Notes: generated by a model not told the origin, from the sequence alone. A stretch of DNA of 21,785 nucleotides from an uncultured Bacilli bacterium (GCA_910586295.1 CAJUGE010000019.1:1-21785); one strand, 5' to 3'; counted from the stretch's first letter, positions 1 through 7,442 are shown. Numbers and translations: made by a program.

Positions 1-137
1 CTTTTGAACCAACTCTTTTTGACGGAGACATTTTCATTTGCAAACAACGTATAATTATATTATATCTCATATATTATAATACGACATTTTTATTTGCAAA
101 CTAATTTTAAAAATAGGACATTTTCATTTGCAAGTCA
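1..137. mobile_element. Probable terminus of an IS21-type insertion sequence
   Basis: Three near-identical direct repeats with core GACATTTTCATTTGCAA lie at 27-45, 83-101 and 117-134. The outermost ends in GTCA at 134-137, so read from outside, the element would begin TGACTTGCAAATG. Multiple internal copies of the terminal repeat and TG...CA ends are typical of IS21-family termini. The body, with istA/istB, would lie to the left of the window. No transposase reading frame is recognisable in the first 137 bases, so the family call is an inference from the repeat arrangement. The unequal spacing (56 and 34 bp) argues against a CRISPR array. Confidence 0.4.
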
Positions 138-172
138 CAGAGTTTTGTATATTTTGTACAATTTTGTACCAA

Positions 173-631
173 TTAATGTCTATGACCTTTTCCTGGTCTT
201 CTATTTTTTGTGCCATTTCTTTTTACTAGGTTCTTAGTTATAACTTCTGTATTAATATTCTCTTCAACATTAGCATTTTCAAATTCATCTATTTGTTCTT
301 GATATATAGCATATTGTCTTCTTGCATTGTCGCTTAAAGCCTCTTTATACTCTTCATAGATGATACATATAGCATCTTCTGCTCGTTTTACTCTTTCAGG
401 AGCACTTAAACCATTATTTGCTTCAATATAAGTAAGTGCTGCATTTGCCATTTTTCCTAATATCTTGATGTCATCTGAACATGTAGCAGAATTCTCAAAT
501 TGAGTACATCCAGCGTGTGTCAACTCAAAATATGCTAACCATTCTTGATTTCTAGAGAACCAAGATGTTAGTGACTTACTAAAAACTACTATTCCTTCCA
601 CTTTTGGATTAAAATTACTATTTAATATCAT
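173..631 (-). CDS. Hypothetical protein, 152 aa, soluble
   Basis: I do not recognise this protein. It has no signal peptide or membrane segment. The N-terminal half contains an aromatic patch (SWFSRNQEWLAYFEL, about residues 23-37) and three scattered cysteines; the middle is helical and rich in Glu/Lys, and the tail is strongly basic (NGTKNRRPGKGHRH). The start is supported by an AAGGGGG ribosome binding site about 8 bases upstream and by a near-consensus promoter at 664-691. It stands alone between the IS-like terminus and a decayed ATPase gene, a setting that suggests acquired DNA. The basic tail could bind nucleic acid, but that is a guess. The reading frame is very probably real; the function is unknown. 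Confidence 0.7.
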   Translation of the reverse strand: MILNSNFNPKVEGIVVFSKSLTSWFSRNQEWLAYFELTHAGCTQFENSATCSDDIKILGKMANAALTYIEANNGLSAPERVKRAEDAICIIYEEYKEALSDNARRQYAIYQEQIDEFENANVEENINTEVITKNLVKRNGTKNRRPGKGHRH

Positions 632-663
632 ATATTATTCCCCCTTCTGTAATTTCGTATTTA

Positions 664-691
664 ATTATACACTTTTTTTTCTGGATGTCAA
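664..691 (-). promoter_or_regulatory. Sigma-A-type promoter of the 173-631 gene
   Basis: On the minus strand, TTGACA (686-691) and TATAAT (664-669) are both perfect hexamers separated by 16 bp. The -10 lies about 33 bases before the start codon. Confidence 0.8.
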
Positions 692-748
692 TGTTTTTGA
701 TAATTATTTTAAATCAAGTATGGAAAGTGCAGAAAATCACATCATAAA

Positions 749-1964
749 TTACGGTCTTAGAGAAGTTAAGGGAACAATGTATATTCCAGTTTCTGAGTCT
801 TTGGCTATTATGTCATATATTCCTACGATGATGTACACGAATTTTGTTTTTTTATTCATAGAATTATGGAATTTCAACAAATTTTTCTTGGCTTCTTCTA
901 CTTTATTAAAACCTAGTTTTATTTCTATAGCAGCATAGTCTCCACCAGAGAATTCAAGTATTCCGTCTACTTCTAATCCAGTTACATTATCTCTAAAATG
1001 ATATAGACTTCCATCTAAGTAGTCCATATAAATTCTTAAATCTTCTATTAATTTCTCACTTGTAAGATTTAAGCACGCACATGCGAGAGATGTGTTGATT
1101 AAATGTCTTTTAGGAAATTTGCCTAGTATTTCTTTTGAACGATAATTTTCACTATATGCTGGCTAATTTTCTATTAAGTGTAGTCGTTCCAAGAAATCCA
1201 TGTAGTCTTCTAGTGTATTTCTGCTTTGTATTGATTTTTCTACTTTTTCAATTATATCATCTAATATTGTTTTTGTACTCACAGTAGTAGACTCATTTCT
1301 TGACAAACTTTTTAGTAATATAGACAATTTGTTTTTATCATACTTTTTCTCTTCAGAAGCAGCATCGTTATCTAAAATCGAATTAATATAACTTTTTGGC
1401 ATAGCACTTATTAATGGAGTTTCTCTGTTTAAAGGTCAGCCACCTCTTACTATTAATTTAGCTATTTCTTCTAATGTAGGCTTTTCTTCTAATATAACAT
1501 TTTTCTGCTTACCATTAAACATATAACTTAATGAAGATTTTCCATTTGAAATTTTACTTTCATAAAGACTCATAGTATACATTTTTATAGCACTAATTCT
1601 TCCAGCACCTGAATGAAATATTTTATCTTTTTCTTTAAGATATTTTGTCGATCAAGTTAAATATATTTACTTTTATTAGAAGTTGCATCACAAATTCTTC
1701 TTACCACATCCAAAATTTTGGGTACTAAATTCCATTCATCAATAAGTATTGGCGGTTATTTATCAAGTGCATAATCCGTGTCTAACTCTGTCTTCTCTCT
1801 AATCTCTTTGTTATCTAGAGAAATTATTGTTTTGACTTGATGAAGACCAACCCAAGTTTTTTCGCACCACTTTTGTCCTTCAATGTTTACAACACCAAGA
1901 ATTGTTAAATAATCTTGAATTTTTTATCTACTAATCTATCTATATACTTTTCCTTTTTATCCAT
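749..1964 (-). pseudogene. Decayed AAA-type ATPase with DUF4143 (archaeal-type ATPase family)
   Basis: Reading across the lesions reconstructs an ATP-binding protein of the AAA_14/DUF4143 family. It has a start with an AGGTGA ribosome site at 1964, a Walker A GQKWCGKT, a Walker B ILIDEW, a sensor-like region, the conserved MPKSYINSILDND block and a C-terminal PD-(D/E)XK-like segment (LEVDGILEF...AAIEIKLG). Lesions seen: loss of one A near 1912, breaking the frame after DKK; an in-frame TAA at 1756-1758; a lost base plus TGA at 1652-1654 in the expected YILTGS motif; TGA at 1436-1438 replacing Trp; TAG at 1163-1165 replacing Gln; and loss of roughly 15-20 codons just before the last segment near 1040. 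With at least six disabling changes it is certainly non-functional. The intact family is of uncertain role and is often found in accessory regions. Confidence 0.9.
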
Positions 1965-1987
1965 TTCGTTTCACCTATATATAAATA

Positions 1988-2155
1988 TATGTTAGTTTAT
2001 TAATAAATTCAACAACAATTGGTATTTTTTTAATCATTTTGCTGACACTTTTTAAGCATTTTATTGATACTTTTTTAACAATTATACTAAATAAACTACA
2101 AAACCTTAGATATTTCTATCCCAGAATTTTGTAGTTTTAAAGTATGTTAGTTTAT
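1988..2155. repeat. Intergenic repeats: 13-bp direct repeat and 11-bp inverted repeat
   Basis: The 204 bp between the ATPase pseudogene and the next gene contain no reading frame that I can support. TATGTTAGTTTAT occurs at 1988-2000 and again at 2143-2155. An exact inverted repeat, AAACTACAAAA (2093-2103) and TTTTGTAGTTT (2127-2137), could form an 11-bp stem with a 23-base loop. The direct repeats could be the footprint of a small excised or inserted element; no terminal inverted repeats were seen to support that. Confidence 0.45.
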
Positions 2156-2168
2156 CTTAGATTAGACT

Positions 2169-2390
2169 TTACTCTCCATAATAAAGACAATTCTTCGTAT
2201 TCTTATCTTTATTTGGCACACAACAATACCAAACTTCTTTATCTCCATCCATTAGTTCTTCACCTTTTGTCGCTTCATAATTTCCCATATCTTTACATAT
2301 ACTTTGTACTATACGTTTTTTTAGTCCAAATGCCATATAAATAGCAATTCCAAATAATATTATTACTCCTAAAATTTTTAAACCTTTCAT
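2169..2390 (-). CDS. Small single-pass membrane protein, 73 aa
   Basis: I do not recognise the family. From the start MKGLKILGV there is one hydrophobic helix (about residues 3-24), followed by a hydrophilic part with four cysteines (SICKDM, WYCCVP, KNCLYY). The cysteines suggest either disulfides or metal binding if this part lies outside the cell. I prefer the ATG at 2390 to the one at 2399, because the AGAGAGG ribosome binding site directly abuts the upstream ATG and is correctly spaced (9 bases) from the second. A promoter at 2416-2444 indicates separate transcription from the kinase-like gene upstream. An N-terminal anchor or uncleaved signal fits better than a cleaved signal peptide. 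Function unknown. Confidence 0.65.
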   Translation of the reverse strand: MKGLKILGVIILFGIAIYMAFGLKKRIVQSICKDMGNYEATKGEELMDGDKEVWYCCVPNKDKNTKNCLYYGE

Positions 2391-2415
2391 TTTCTTCATC
2401 CTCTCTTATATTTAT

Positions 2416-2444
2416 AGTATAGCAAACCAAAAACAAAAAAGCAA
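2416..2444 (-). promoter_or_regulatory. Promoter of the small membrane protein gene
   Basis: TTGCTT (2439-2444) and TATACT (2416-2421) on the minus strand with a 17-bp spacer. The same -35 hexamer is used in the tyrS promoter at 20083-20111. Confidence 0.55.
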
Positions 2445-2469
2445 AAAAAATAGAATTTTTTATATTATT

Positions 2470-3285
2470 TTATATCTTTCTACTCAGTTCATACACATCT
2501 GTTAAGTCTAAAACTTCATGCATGTAAGGTATATATGGCAATTTTTTATCATCCATTAGTTTTTTTAATTCAATTATTGTGCTTCTTAAATTTTTAAGAG
2601 TATTAGACAACTCACATTTTTTATCATACTCGTATAATGGGAGTTCAAATAAATCTAAAGCAAAAAATGTTCTTAAAAAATATAGTAATCTAGTTAATCT
2701 ATCAGTGTTTTGATTATGTTCATATTTTTTTATGCCCAAATCCGAATAAAAATTTGCAAGTAATTTTGATGTCACTTTAAATTCACAATCTATAGAACTT
2801 ATTTGCACACTATCAAAATCAATACATAATGTTTTTTCTATCATACCAAATGGATGAAATATCACGATTATATTATCATAGCTTGCATCACCCAGTATAA
2901 TTCCTTCATGTCTATCATGTATTCTTTTTAATGCTAAAGATGATGAATGCACTGCCATATAATATTTTCTAAGTTCATTAACATTTGTTATTAAAGATAA
3001 TTCAAACATATTAATTGCATCTTTATAATAATGCATTGTATATCCATCAATTATATTTTTATTATAATCAAAGCCTAATTCTAAAGGTAGAACTGCATCT
3101 TCAAAATTTTTCATTTCGCTTAGAAATTCTATTTTTCTTTCTTTATCTTTAAGATATTTTATATCATTATCTTTAAATTTTTTATAACAAATGTCATCTT
3201 TTATATATAACTGAGCTTCGCTTCCTTTTAAGTCTGATTTTTTAAATCCTATGGTTTTCAAATTTGCAGAATTAATTTTTTTCAT
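2470..3285 (-). CDS. Protein-kinase-fold protein, paralogue 1 (271 aa)
   Basis: The protein shows a reduced protein-kinase-like layout. A short glycine-containing loop (GSEAQ, residues 21-25) is followed by a candidate ATP-binding lysine in YKKF (34-37). A catalytic loop region, RIHD...LGDASYDNI, has Asp133 and Asn138 in the D(x4)N arrangement, and IDFDS (155-159) stands at the DFG position. These are the expected catalytic and metal-binding residues of the kinase/aminoglycoside-phosphotransferase superfamily, so activity is plausible; the substrate is unknown. There is no membrane segment. It is a paralogue of the gene at 3380-4174, sharing among others QNTDRL, PYIPY-like and EVLDL/EILDF blocks. 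An AAGGTG ribosome site precedes the ATG. Translation may be coupled to the 30-codon gene whose stop overlaps that site. It may phosphorylate a protein or a small molecule; I cannot tell which. Confidence 0.75.
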   Translation of the reverse strand: MKKINSANLKTIGFKKSDLKGSEAQLYIKDDICYKKFKDNDIKYLKDKERKIEFLSEMKNFEDAVLPLELGFDYNKNIIDGYTMHYYKDAINMFELSLITNVNELRKYYMAVHSSSLALKRIHDRHEGIILGDASYDNIIVIFHPFGMIEKTLCIDFDSVQISSIDCEFKVTSKLLANFYSDLGIKKYEHNQNTDRLTRLLYFLRTFFALDLFELPLYEYDKKCELSNTLKNLRSTIIELKKLMDDKKLPYIPYMHEVLDLTDVYELSRKI

Positions 3286-3294
3286 CTTAGCACC

Positions 3295-3387
3295 TTACAT
3301 TGCCCATCTTATACATTTTATTTTATCTAAGACTTGTTGTATATGAAAGTCAATTCTTGCATTCTCAAAAATAAAATATTCAAACAT
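3295..3387 (-). CDS. Candidate 30-aa protein between two kinase-like genes
   Basis: A 31-codon frame starts at ATG 3387, behind AGGAGG placed 8 bases upstream. This is one of the strongest ribosome sites in the window, yet it lies inside the 3' end of the upstream kinase-like gene, with which the frame overlaps by 8 bases. Its stop TAA (3295-3297) lies in the ribosome site of the next kinase-like gene, so the three genes look translationally coupled. The peptide begins MFEYFIFENARIDFHIQQ, continues to DKIKCIRWAM, and has no membrane segment. Position and ribosome site are seen; that it is a stable product, perhaps a partner of the kinases, is inference. Alternatively the frame may only couple translation of the downstream gene. 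Confidence 0.5.
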   Translation of the reverse strand: MFEYFIFENARIDFHIQQVLDKIKCIRWAM

Positions 3388-4174
3388 GTCTTATTCCTCC
3401 TAATTTTAATTTTTTTATTTCTTCAAAATCTAAAATCTCATACAAATATGGAATATTAGGTAAATATGCTTTCGGATTTTGAAGTAATGTTATTAATTCT
3501 CTCATATTTCGTAAACTTGTCATTTCTTCACTTTTCTTATCAAATTCATATTTATTTAATTCGTATATAGGATTGTTTTCCTCAAACATATATTCCGTCA
3601 AATATAATAACTGTGCTAGCCTATCTGTATTTTGACTTATACGAAGATTTTTTGTTCTTGGCTTATAAAATCTTTGTAAAATTCCTGAATATCTATCATA
3701 TTTAAATCCATCTAAACTAGCATTATCTAAATCTATAAATATTGAACTCGTATATAAATTATCTGTGCTTTCTCTTAACATGACATTATCACAATTTACA
3801 TCTGCTAAGATGATACGTTCACTTCTAGAGTGTATGTCTTGCAATTTTTTTGATGAATCTATGATTCCTAAAAGAAAATCATATATCCCTCTTTTTACAT
3901 AAATATCTTTAAGTGTAAACCCTTGAATTTTTTCTGCACTATAACCTCTAAATACATTATTATTGTCCTTTACATTATCTATTGGAATTACTCCGCTATC
4001 AAAGTATTTTAATGAAGATAATATATTAACTTTATAGAATTTATTTTTTAAATATCCTTTTTTTACCATAGTAAAAATTTTGTATATATATAAATTGTCT
4101 GCATAAATTTTGGATTCAGAGCCATTAATATTAAATAACTCTTTTTCTTTTATAATAGTCTGATAATCTAACAT
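3380..4174 (-). CDS. Protein-kinase-fold protein, paralogue 2 (264 aa)
   Basis: Tandem paralogue of the 2470-3285 product with the same order of motifs. It has GSES (18-21), YK at 31-32 as the likely ATP-binding lysine, DIHSRSERIILADVNCDN (113-130) with Asp125 and Asn130 as the catalytic pair, and IDLDN (147-151) in the DFG position. The C-terminal third keeps NTDRLAQLLY and PNIPYLYEILDF, which are shared with the paralogue and not typical of ordinary kinases. The pair therefore forms its own subfamily. The start has a GGGG-type ribosome site 6-9 bases upstream. The gene has its own promoter (4201-4229) and is separated by a terminator from the nusG operon. Substrate unknown; kinase-fold assignment moderately secure. 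Confidence 0.75.
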   Translation of the reverse strand: MLDYQTIIKEKELFNINGSESKIYADNLYIYKIFTMVKKGYLKNKFYKVNILSSLKYFDSGVIPIDNVKDNNNVFRGYSAEKIQGFTLKDIYVKRGIYDFLLGIIDSSKKLQDIHSRSERIILADVNCDNVMLRESTDNLYTSSIFIDLDNASLDGFKYDRYSGILQRFYKPRTKNLRISQNTDRLAQLLYLTEYMFEENNPIYELNKYEFDKKSEEMTSLRNMRELITLLQNPKAYLPNIPYLYEILDFEEIKKLKLGGIRHV

Positions 4175-4200
4175 TTACTTTTCCCCTTTTTTGACATTTT

Positions 4201-4229
4201 ATAATAACATGTAAATATTAGAAAATCAA
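4201..4229 (-). promoter_or_regulatory. Promoter of the kinase-like gene cluster
   Basis: TTGATT (4224-4229), 17-bp spacer, TATTAT (4201-4206) on the minus strand, immediately after the terminator of the preceding operon. Confidence 0.6.
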
Positions 4230-4230
4230 G

Positions 4231-4256
4231 AAAAAACTCACTTTAATTTGAGTGAG
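4231..4256 (-). terminator. Intrinsic terminator of the secE-nusG operon
   Basis: Minus-strand stem CTCACT/AGTGAG (4251-4256 with 4237-4242), an 8-base loop and a run of six T (4231-4236). The stem contains the last codons and stop of the 4238-4864 gene, so the terminator is embedded in the coding sequence. Confidence 0.8.
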
Positions 4257-4864
4257 GTATCTTCTAACATTTCTTTTATTCTTTTTTCTTGTAGTTCACA
4301 ATAAAATATATCAGTTATATAAACTTCATATGGAAGAAATTCTCTTTCAAATGATTTTAATTTTAATCCAAAATCTGGCTCATAAGATAATGGCACACAA
4401 ATCATTCCATCATCCAATTTTTCTTCAACATAGTATACTTGAAGTTTTCCATCTTTTTCTTTTATTATTGGGAGAACTGCGCCTTCTTTTACTAAAATTT
4501 TATAATAATTACTCGCAAAAGATAAATATGCTTTAAAATCTTCATCTTTCATAGATTTTAAATCCAAAATTCCAAACGTTTTTATAAATTGGATTATTTC
4601 CTCTTCAGACAAAGATACTTTTATATATGACTCTTTTATTCTATTATTTTTTGCCAAGAATATATTTCCACTAAATTTTAATGATAAGTCTAATTCTGGG
4701 TAAGTTTTTTCTAGATAGTATGATTTATAACCCATTCTATTATTTTTTGTTCTAAACGTTGCCACTAAAGTTTTTTCTTCATATTCTTTTAACTTAATTG
4801 AAGGTATAAAAAGACGTTTTTTATCTTTTGTATACAAACTTACCAACACTAAATCATGTTTCAT
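4238..4864 (-). CDS. Hypothetical protein, second of a tandem paralogous pair (208 aa)
   Basis: I do not recognise the family. The product is soluble, mixed alpha/beta and lysine-rich. Its C-terminal half aligns by eye with that of the gene just upstream: EGAVLPII/DGSVIITK, then VYYVEEKLDD/TYFVSKKKDD, PLSYEPDFGLKLKSFE/PLEYDYKIGLSVSSFE and ITDIFY/LIDKYY. The two therefore arose by duplication. Start and upstream stop overlap as ATGA, so translation is coupled and the two proteins may act together. The pair lies in the secE-nusG transcription unit and ends at an intrinsic terminator. A role near transcription or secretion would be a guess from position only. Confidence 0.7.
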   Translation of the reverse strand: MKHDLVLVSLYTKDKKRLFIPSIKLKEYEEKTLVATFRTKNNRMGYKSYYLEKTYPELDLSLKFSGNIFLAKNNRIKESYIKVSLSEEEIIQFIKTFGILDLKSMKDEDFKAYLSFASNYYKILVKEGAVLPIIKEKDGKLQVYYVEEKLDDGMICVPLSYEPDFGLKLKSFEREFLPYEVYITDIFYCELQEKRIKEMLEDTSLKLK

Positions 4865-5514
4865 CTATAAACCTTTCTTCCACTTATCAATCTTAAAGAT
4901 TTAGACTCTATTGTTTGTATTATTTGTTCTTCATGTTCTTTTAAATAATATTTATCTATTAACAGTAGTCTATAAGATAATTCTATTGGCTCAAAGCTAG
5001 AAACACTTAGTCCAATTTTATAATCATATTCAAGTGGATATACTTCCATAAAATCATCTTTCTTTTTACTTACAAAATATGTTTCATAATTATTATTAAC
5101 TTTCGTAATTATAACAGAACCATCTTTTATTGCTCTTTTGTTGCAAGATTCCAAAAAATCTAAAAATATTTCATAATCTCTATCATCCATTGGCAATAGA
5201 TATTCTGCATGCATTTTATCTATAAAAACTTGCAGAATTTCAAAATTTATTTTAAATAATGATTCAATTACATTTTCTTTAGGCACTGTATATATAGCAT
5301 TTTGAAATGTAACATCTTTTTGCAGTTTAGTATAATGACTTGCCCTTAAAACAAATCTATTTTGAGTATTTAATGTATCCTCTCCCAATTGAGCTACTAA
5401 AACTTCATTTTCTAAGTTTTGTAAAACTATTGCAAGTTCATAATTTTTTGTGTTTTTTTCTTCATTATTTTCGTCTTCTTTTTTTATCAAAACTATTGAC
5501 CTAAATAAATTCAT
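4861..5514 (-). CDS. Hypothetical protein, first of a tandem paralogous pair (217 aa)
   Basis: Unknown family, soluble, acidic/lysine-rich, no signal or membrane segment. The N-terminal part has a strand-rich block (NYELAIVLQNLENEVLVAQL) equivalent to the start of the neighbouring paralogue; the C-terminal half carries the shared YPLEYDYKIGLSVSSFE block. The ribosome site AAAGGGGG stands 6 bases before the ATG. It begins 20 bp after nusG with no visible terminator or promoter between, so it is probably cotranscribed with secE and nusG. In most Bacillota nusG is followed by rplK and rplA, which are absent here. Its stop overlaps the next start by ATGA. Confidence 0.7.
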   Translation of the reverse strand: MNLFRSIVLIKKEDENNEEKNTKNYELAIVLQNLENEVLVAQLGEDTLNTQNRFVLRASHYTKLQKDVTFQNAIYTVPKENVIESLFKINFEILQVFIDKMHAEYLLPMDDRDYEIFLDFLESCNKRAIKDGSVIITKVNNNYETYFVSKKKDDFMEVYPLEYDYKIGLSVSSFEPIELSYRLLLIDKYYLKEHEEQIIQTIESKSLRLISGRKVYR

Positions 5515-5534
5515 TACTCCCCCTTTATTTTATT

Positions 5535-6074
5535 TTACATTTTACTTATTTGAACTATTTCAACCTCTACAGGTGTTTCTTGTCCAAATAAATCTATTAA
5601 AACATTTAGTTTTTGATTTTCTAAGTCTATTGTTTGTACTTTACCATACATTCCTTTAAATGGTCCATCGATAATATTTACACTATCTCCATCTTTAAGG
5701 TCTGTTTCTACATCTATTCTGCTTAATCCTTCATTAGCTAGTATTTTATCAATTTCTTGTGGTAACAATGGTGTTGGCTTAGCTCCCTTACCACTCGAAC
5801 CAATAAATCCAGTTACTCCTGGAGTATTACGTACTACATACCATGCTTCATCACTCATAACCATTTCCACAAGAACATATCCAGGAAACATTTTTTTTGT
5901 TTTTTCTTTTTTTACTCCATCCTTTATCTCTACTTCTTTTGTTTCAGGTACTATGACTCTAAAGATGTTATTCTCCATTCCCATAGATTCTGTACGCATC
6001 ATTAAATTTTCTTTAACTTTGCTTTCATGTCCTGAGTATGTATTAACTACATACCATAATTTCTCATTTTCCAT
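5535..6074 (-). CDS. nusG: Transcription termination/antitermination factor NusG
   Basis: NusG binds RNA polymerase, keeps it processive and couples it to translation or Rho. The 179-aa product has the NGN domain start LWYVVNTYSGHESKVKENL, the central MFPGYVLVEM and VRNTPGVTGFIG blocks, and a C-terminal KOW domain (GDSVNIIDGPFKGMYGKV). A start at 6134 would add 20 hydrophobic residues not found in the family. The true ATG at 6074 overlaps the secE stop (TAATG). Gene order secE-nusG is universal in bacteria; here it runs on into two genes of unknown function instead of rplK-rplA. Confidence 0.97.
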   Translation of the reverse strand: MENEKLWYVVNTYSGHESKVKENLMMRTESMGMENNIFRVIVPETKEVEIKDGVKKEKTKKMFPGYVLVEMVMSDEAWYVVRNTPGVTGFIGSSGKGAKPTPLLPQEIDKILANEGLSRIDVETDLKDGDSVNIIDGPFKGMYGKVQTIDLENQKLNVLIDLFGQETPVEVEIVQISKM

Positions 6075-6244
6075 TATCCCACTAATCCTTTCACAAATGT
6101 AAATAGTAAATCTAATCCATAAAAGAATAAACAAAAGAATATCATCATACTTAATACTATTCCAGAATATTTCATTAGTTCTTTCATGCTAGGCCATCTA
6201 ACCATTTTTGTTTCTTTTTTTACGCCTTTAAAAAATCCTTTCAT
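6074..6244 (-). CDS. secE: Preprotein translocase subunit SecE
   Basis: SecE is the single-span subunit that clamps the SecY channel. The 56-aa product begins MKGFFKGVKKETKMVRWPS, with the diagnostic KE(x)KKVxWPS-like amphipathic helix, and then has one hydrophobic span (about residues 20-50). The ATG at 6244 is chosen because GGAGG lies 5-9 bases upstream; a longer reading to 6283 has no ribosome site. The stop overlaps the nusG start by one base. A good promoter lies at 6291-6319. Confidence 0.93.
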   Translation of the reverse strand: MKGFFKGVKKETKMVRWPSMKELMKYSGIVLSMMIFFCLFFYGLDLLFTFVKGLVG

Positions 6245-6290
6245 AACTCCTCCATTAAAAAAAACACTTTTATGTGTGTTCATTAATGAT

Positions 6291-6319
6291 ACTATAACAT
6301 AAATTGAAATTTAATTCAA
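6291..6319 (-). promoter_or_regulatory. Promoter of the secE-nusG operon
   Basis: TTGAAT (6314-6319), 17-bp spacer, TATAGT (6291-6296) on the minus strand. The leader to secE would be about 40 bases. Confidence 0.75.
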
Positions 6320-6392
6320 GCGTTTTTTGCCCAGAAACTTTCACATTTTTTGTGATTTTGGTACAAAAGATTAGTTGTAGTTTCCAATACTA

Positions 6393-6415
6393 TAAAAAGA
6401 TGCCTATTAAGCACC
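6393..6415 (-). terminator. Short intrinsic terminator overlapping the yqeY stop
   Basis: Minus strand GGTGC (6411-6415) pairs with GCATC (6399-6403, one G-U), with the stop TAA in the 7-base loop, followed by TTTTTATA. The stem is short; it probably ends the rpsU-yqeY unit. Confidence 0.55.
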
Positions 6416-6862
6416 TAATTTACTATTAACAATTTCACTAACTTTTTTGAAATCTGCTCTGCCTTTTAATCTTTCATTAGCTTCTTTCATAATCTTACCC
6501 ATATCTTTTTTACTTTCAGGTTTAACTATATCAAATATTTTTTGAACTTCCATTTCTAATTCTTCATCAGATAACTGTTCTGGCAAATAAGCACTTATTA
6601 TTTTAATTTCCTTCTCAAGATTATCTGCAAGATCATTTCTATTAGCATTTCTAAATTCTATAATACTTTCTTTATGGGTTTTAACCTGTTTACTAGCCAC
6701 CTCAATAACTAAATCATCAGAACACTCATCATTTCTAGTACCATTATTAATTCTCGCTAAATCAATAGCGCTCTTTAAAAGTTTTATAGTACTTAAAGCT
6801 TCCTTATCTTTAGAACGCATAGCATTCTTCATATTCTCATTTAGTTTTTCATATAAATTCAT
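6407..6862 (-). CDS. yqeY: GatB/YqeY domain protein
   Basis: The 151-aa product is a typical YqeY. It has an N-terminal helical part (LNENMKNAMRSKDKEALSTIKLLKSAI) and the conserved IISAYLPEQLSDEELE segment, followed by the small domain shared with the tail of the GatB amidotransferase subunit (MGKIMKEANERLKGRADFKKVSEIV). It is thought to bind tRNA or assist aminoacyl-tRNA metabolism, though the exact role is not settled. AAGGAGAT stands 7 bases before the ATG and includes the rpsU stop codon, so the two genes are coupled. The pairing rpsU-yqeY is conserved in Bacillus and relatives. Confidence 0.95.
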   Translation of the reverse strand: MNLYEKLNENMKNAMRSKDKEALSTIKLLKSAIDLARINNGTRNDECSDDLVIEVASKQVKTHKESIIEFRNANRNDLADNLEKEIKIISAYLPEQLSDEELEMEVQKIFDIVKPESKKDMGKIMKEANERLKGRADFKKVSEIVNSKLGA

Positions 6863-6873
6863 AAGAAATCTCC

Positions 6874-7068
6874 TTAATCTCTATTCTTTCTATTATTTCT
6901 TCTTGCATTCTTAATAGCAGCTTTTTTAGCTTCACGTCTTACTACTCCAGGTTTAGAGTATTCTTTTCTCTTCTTAATTTCAGAAAGGGTACCACTACGT
7001 TGTACTTTAATCTTGAATCTCTTTAAAGCGTTCTCTATATTACCATTCTTAACATCTACATGAGTCAC
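6874..7068 (-). CDS. rpsU: Small ribosomal subunit protein bS21
   Basis: bS21 helps the 30S subunit select initiation sites. The product VDVKNGNIENALKRFKIKVQRSG...YSKPGVVRREAKKAAIKNARR is a standard bS21 with the basic C-terminal helix. I place the start at the GTG at 7068, giving 64 aa beginning with THVDVKNG. The upstream in-frame GTG at 7077 directly abuts the GGGAGG ribosome site, while the second is 9 bases away, and family members begin two to three residues before the V-VKNG motif. A strong promoter lies at 7100-7128. yqeY follows immediately. Confidence 0.92.
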   Translation of the reverse strand: MTHVDVKNGNIENALKRFKIKVQRSGTLSEIKKRKEYSKPGVVRREAKKAAIKNARRNNRKNRD

Positions 7069-7099
7069 TTTCCTCACCCTCCCTTCGTTTCTACCAAAG

Positions 7100-7128
7100 A
7101 TTATATCACTTAGTATACATTATTTCAA
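7100..7128 (-). promoter_or_regulatory. Promoter of rpsU-yqeY
   Basis: TTGAAA (7123-7128), 17-bp spacer, perfect TATAAT (7100-7105) on the minus strand. The leader to the rpsU start is about 25 bases. Confidence 0.85.
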
Positions 7129-7442
7129 GACGAAGTTGTCGCATCTTGTAGTTATGTGTCGATTCATTCATTTAACAAAATTTAAAATCATCTCTAAAAA
7201 CTAGATAATAATCAGCTAAATCACTTTCACTTTTATATAAGTCTAATAACCCATCTTAATTAAATCTAATCTCACTTTTAAATATTTATTACTGACTTTT
7301 AATATAAAAATATAGTAATTTTTGATTATTCTTTTATATGTTCTTAAATGTCGTTATAATCTTTATTTATAAGTATTTATAATATTTTTGCTTTTAGAAA
7401 ATAGTCACATATATTTTCATAAGTTCTTATATTTTCACTTTC

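Noticed and set aside
1..137. Short CRISPR array
   Set aside because: Only three repeats, unequal spacing of 56 and 34 bp, AT-rich intervening sequence and no cas genes.
720..938. Plus-strand open frame opposite the ATPase pseudogene
   Set aside because: It lies opposite the DUF4143 C-terminal coding sequence, has no ribosome site, and its composition is that of an antisense shadow.
1436..1438. TGA read as tryptophan (Mollicutes code) in the ATPase gene
   Set aside because: The same gene also has TAA and TAG stops and frameshifts, and era, cdd and the VanZ-like gene end naturally on TGA.
6334..6358. Small hairpin TCACA/TGTGA with T-rich loop as terminator of rpsU-yqeY
   Set aside because: The stem is only 5 bp and the T run is in the loop; the hairpin at 6393-6415 fits better.
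7200..7310. Possible remnant peptide (LLDLYKSESDLADYYLVF) on the minus strand near 7200-7260
   Set aside because: Only about 27 codons after a stop, with no start or ribosome site and no recognisable family. It may be a fossil but cannot be supported.
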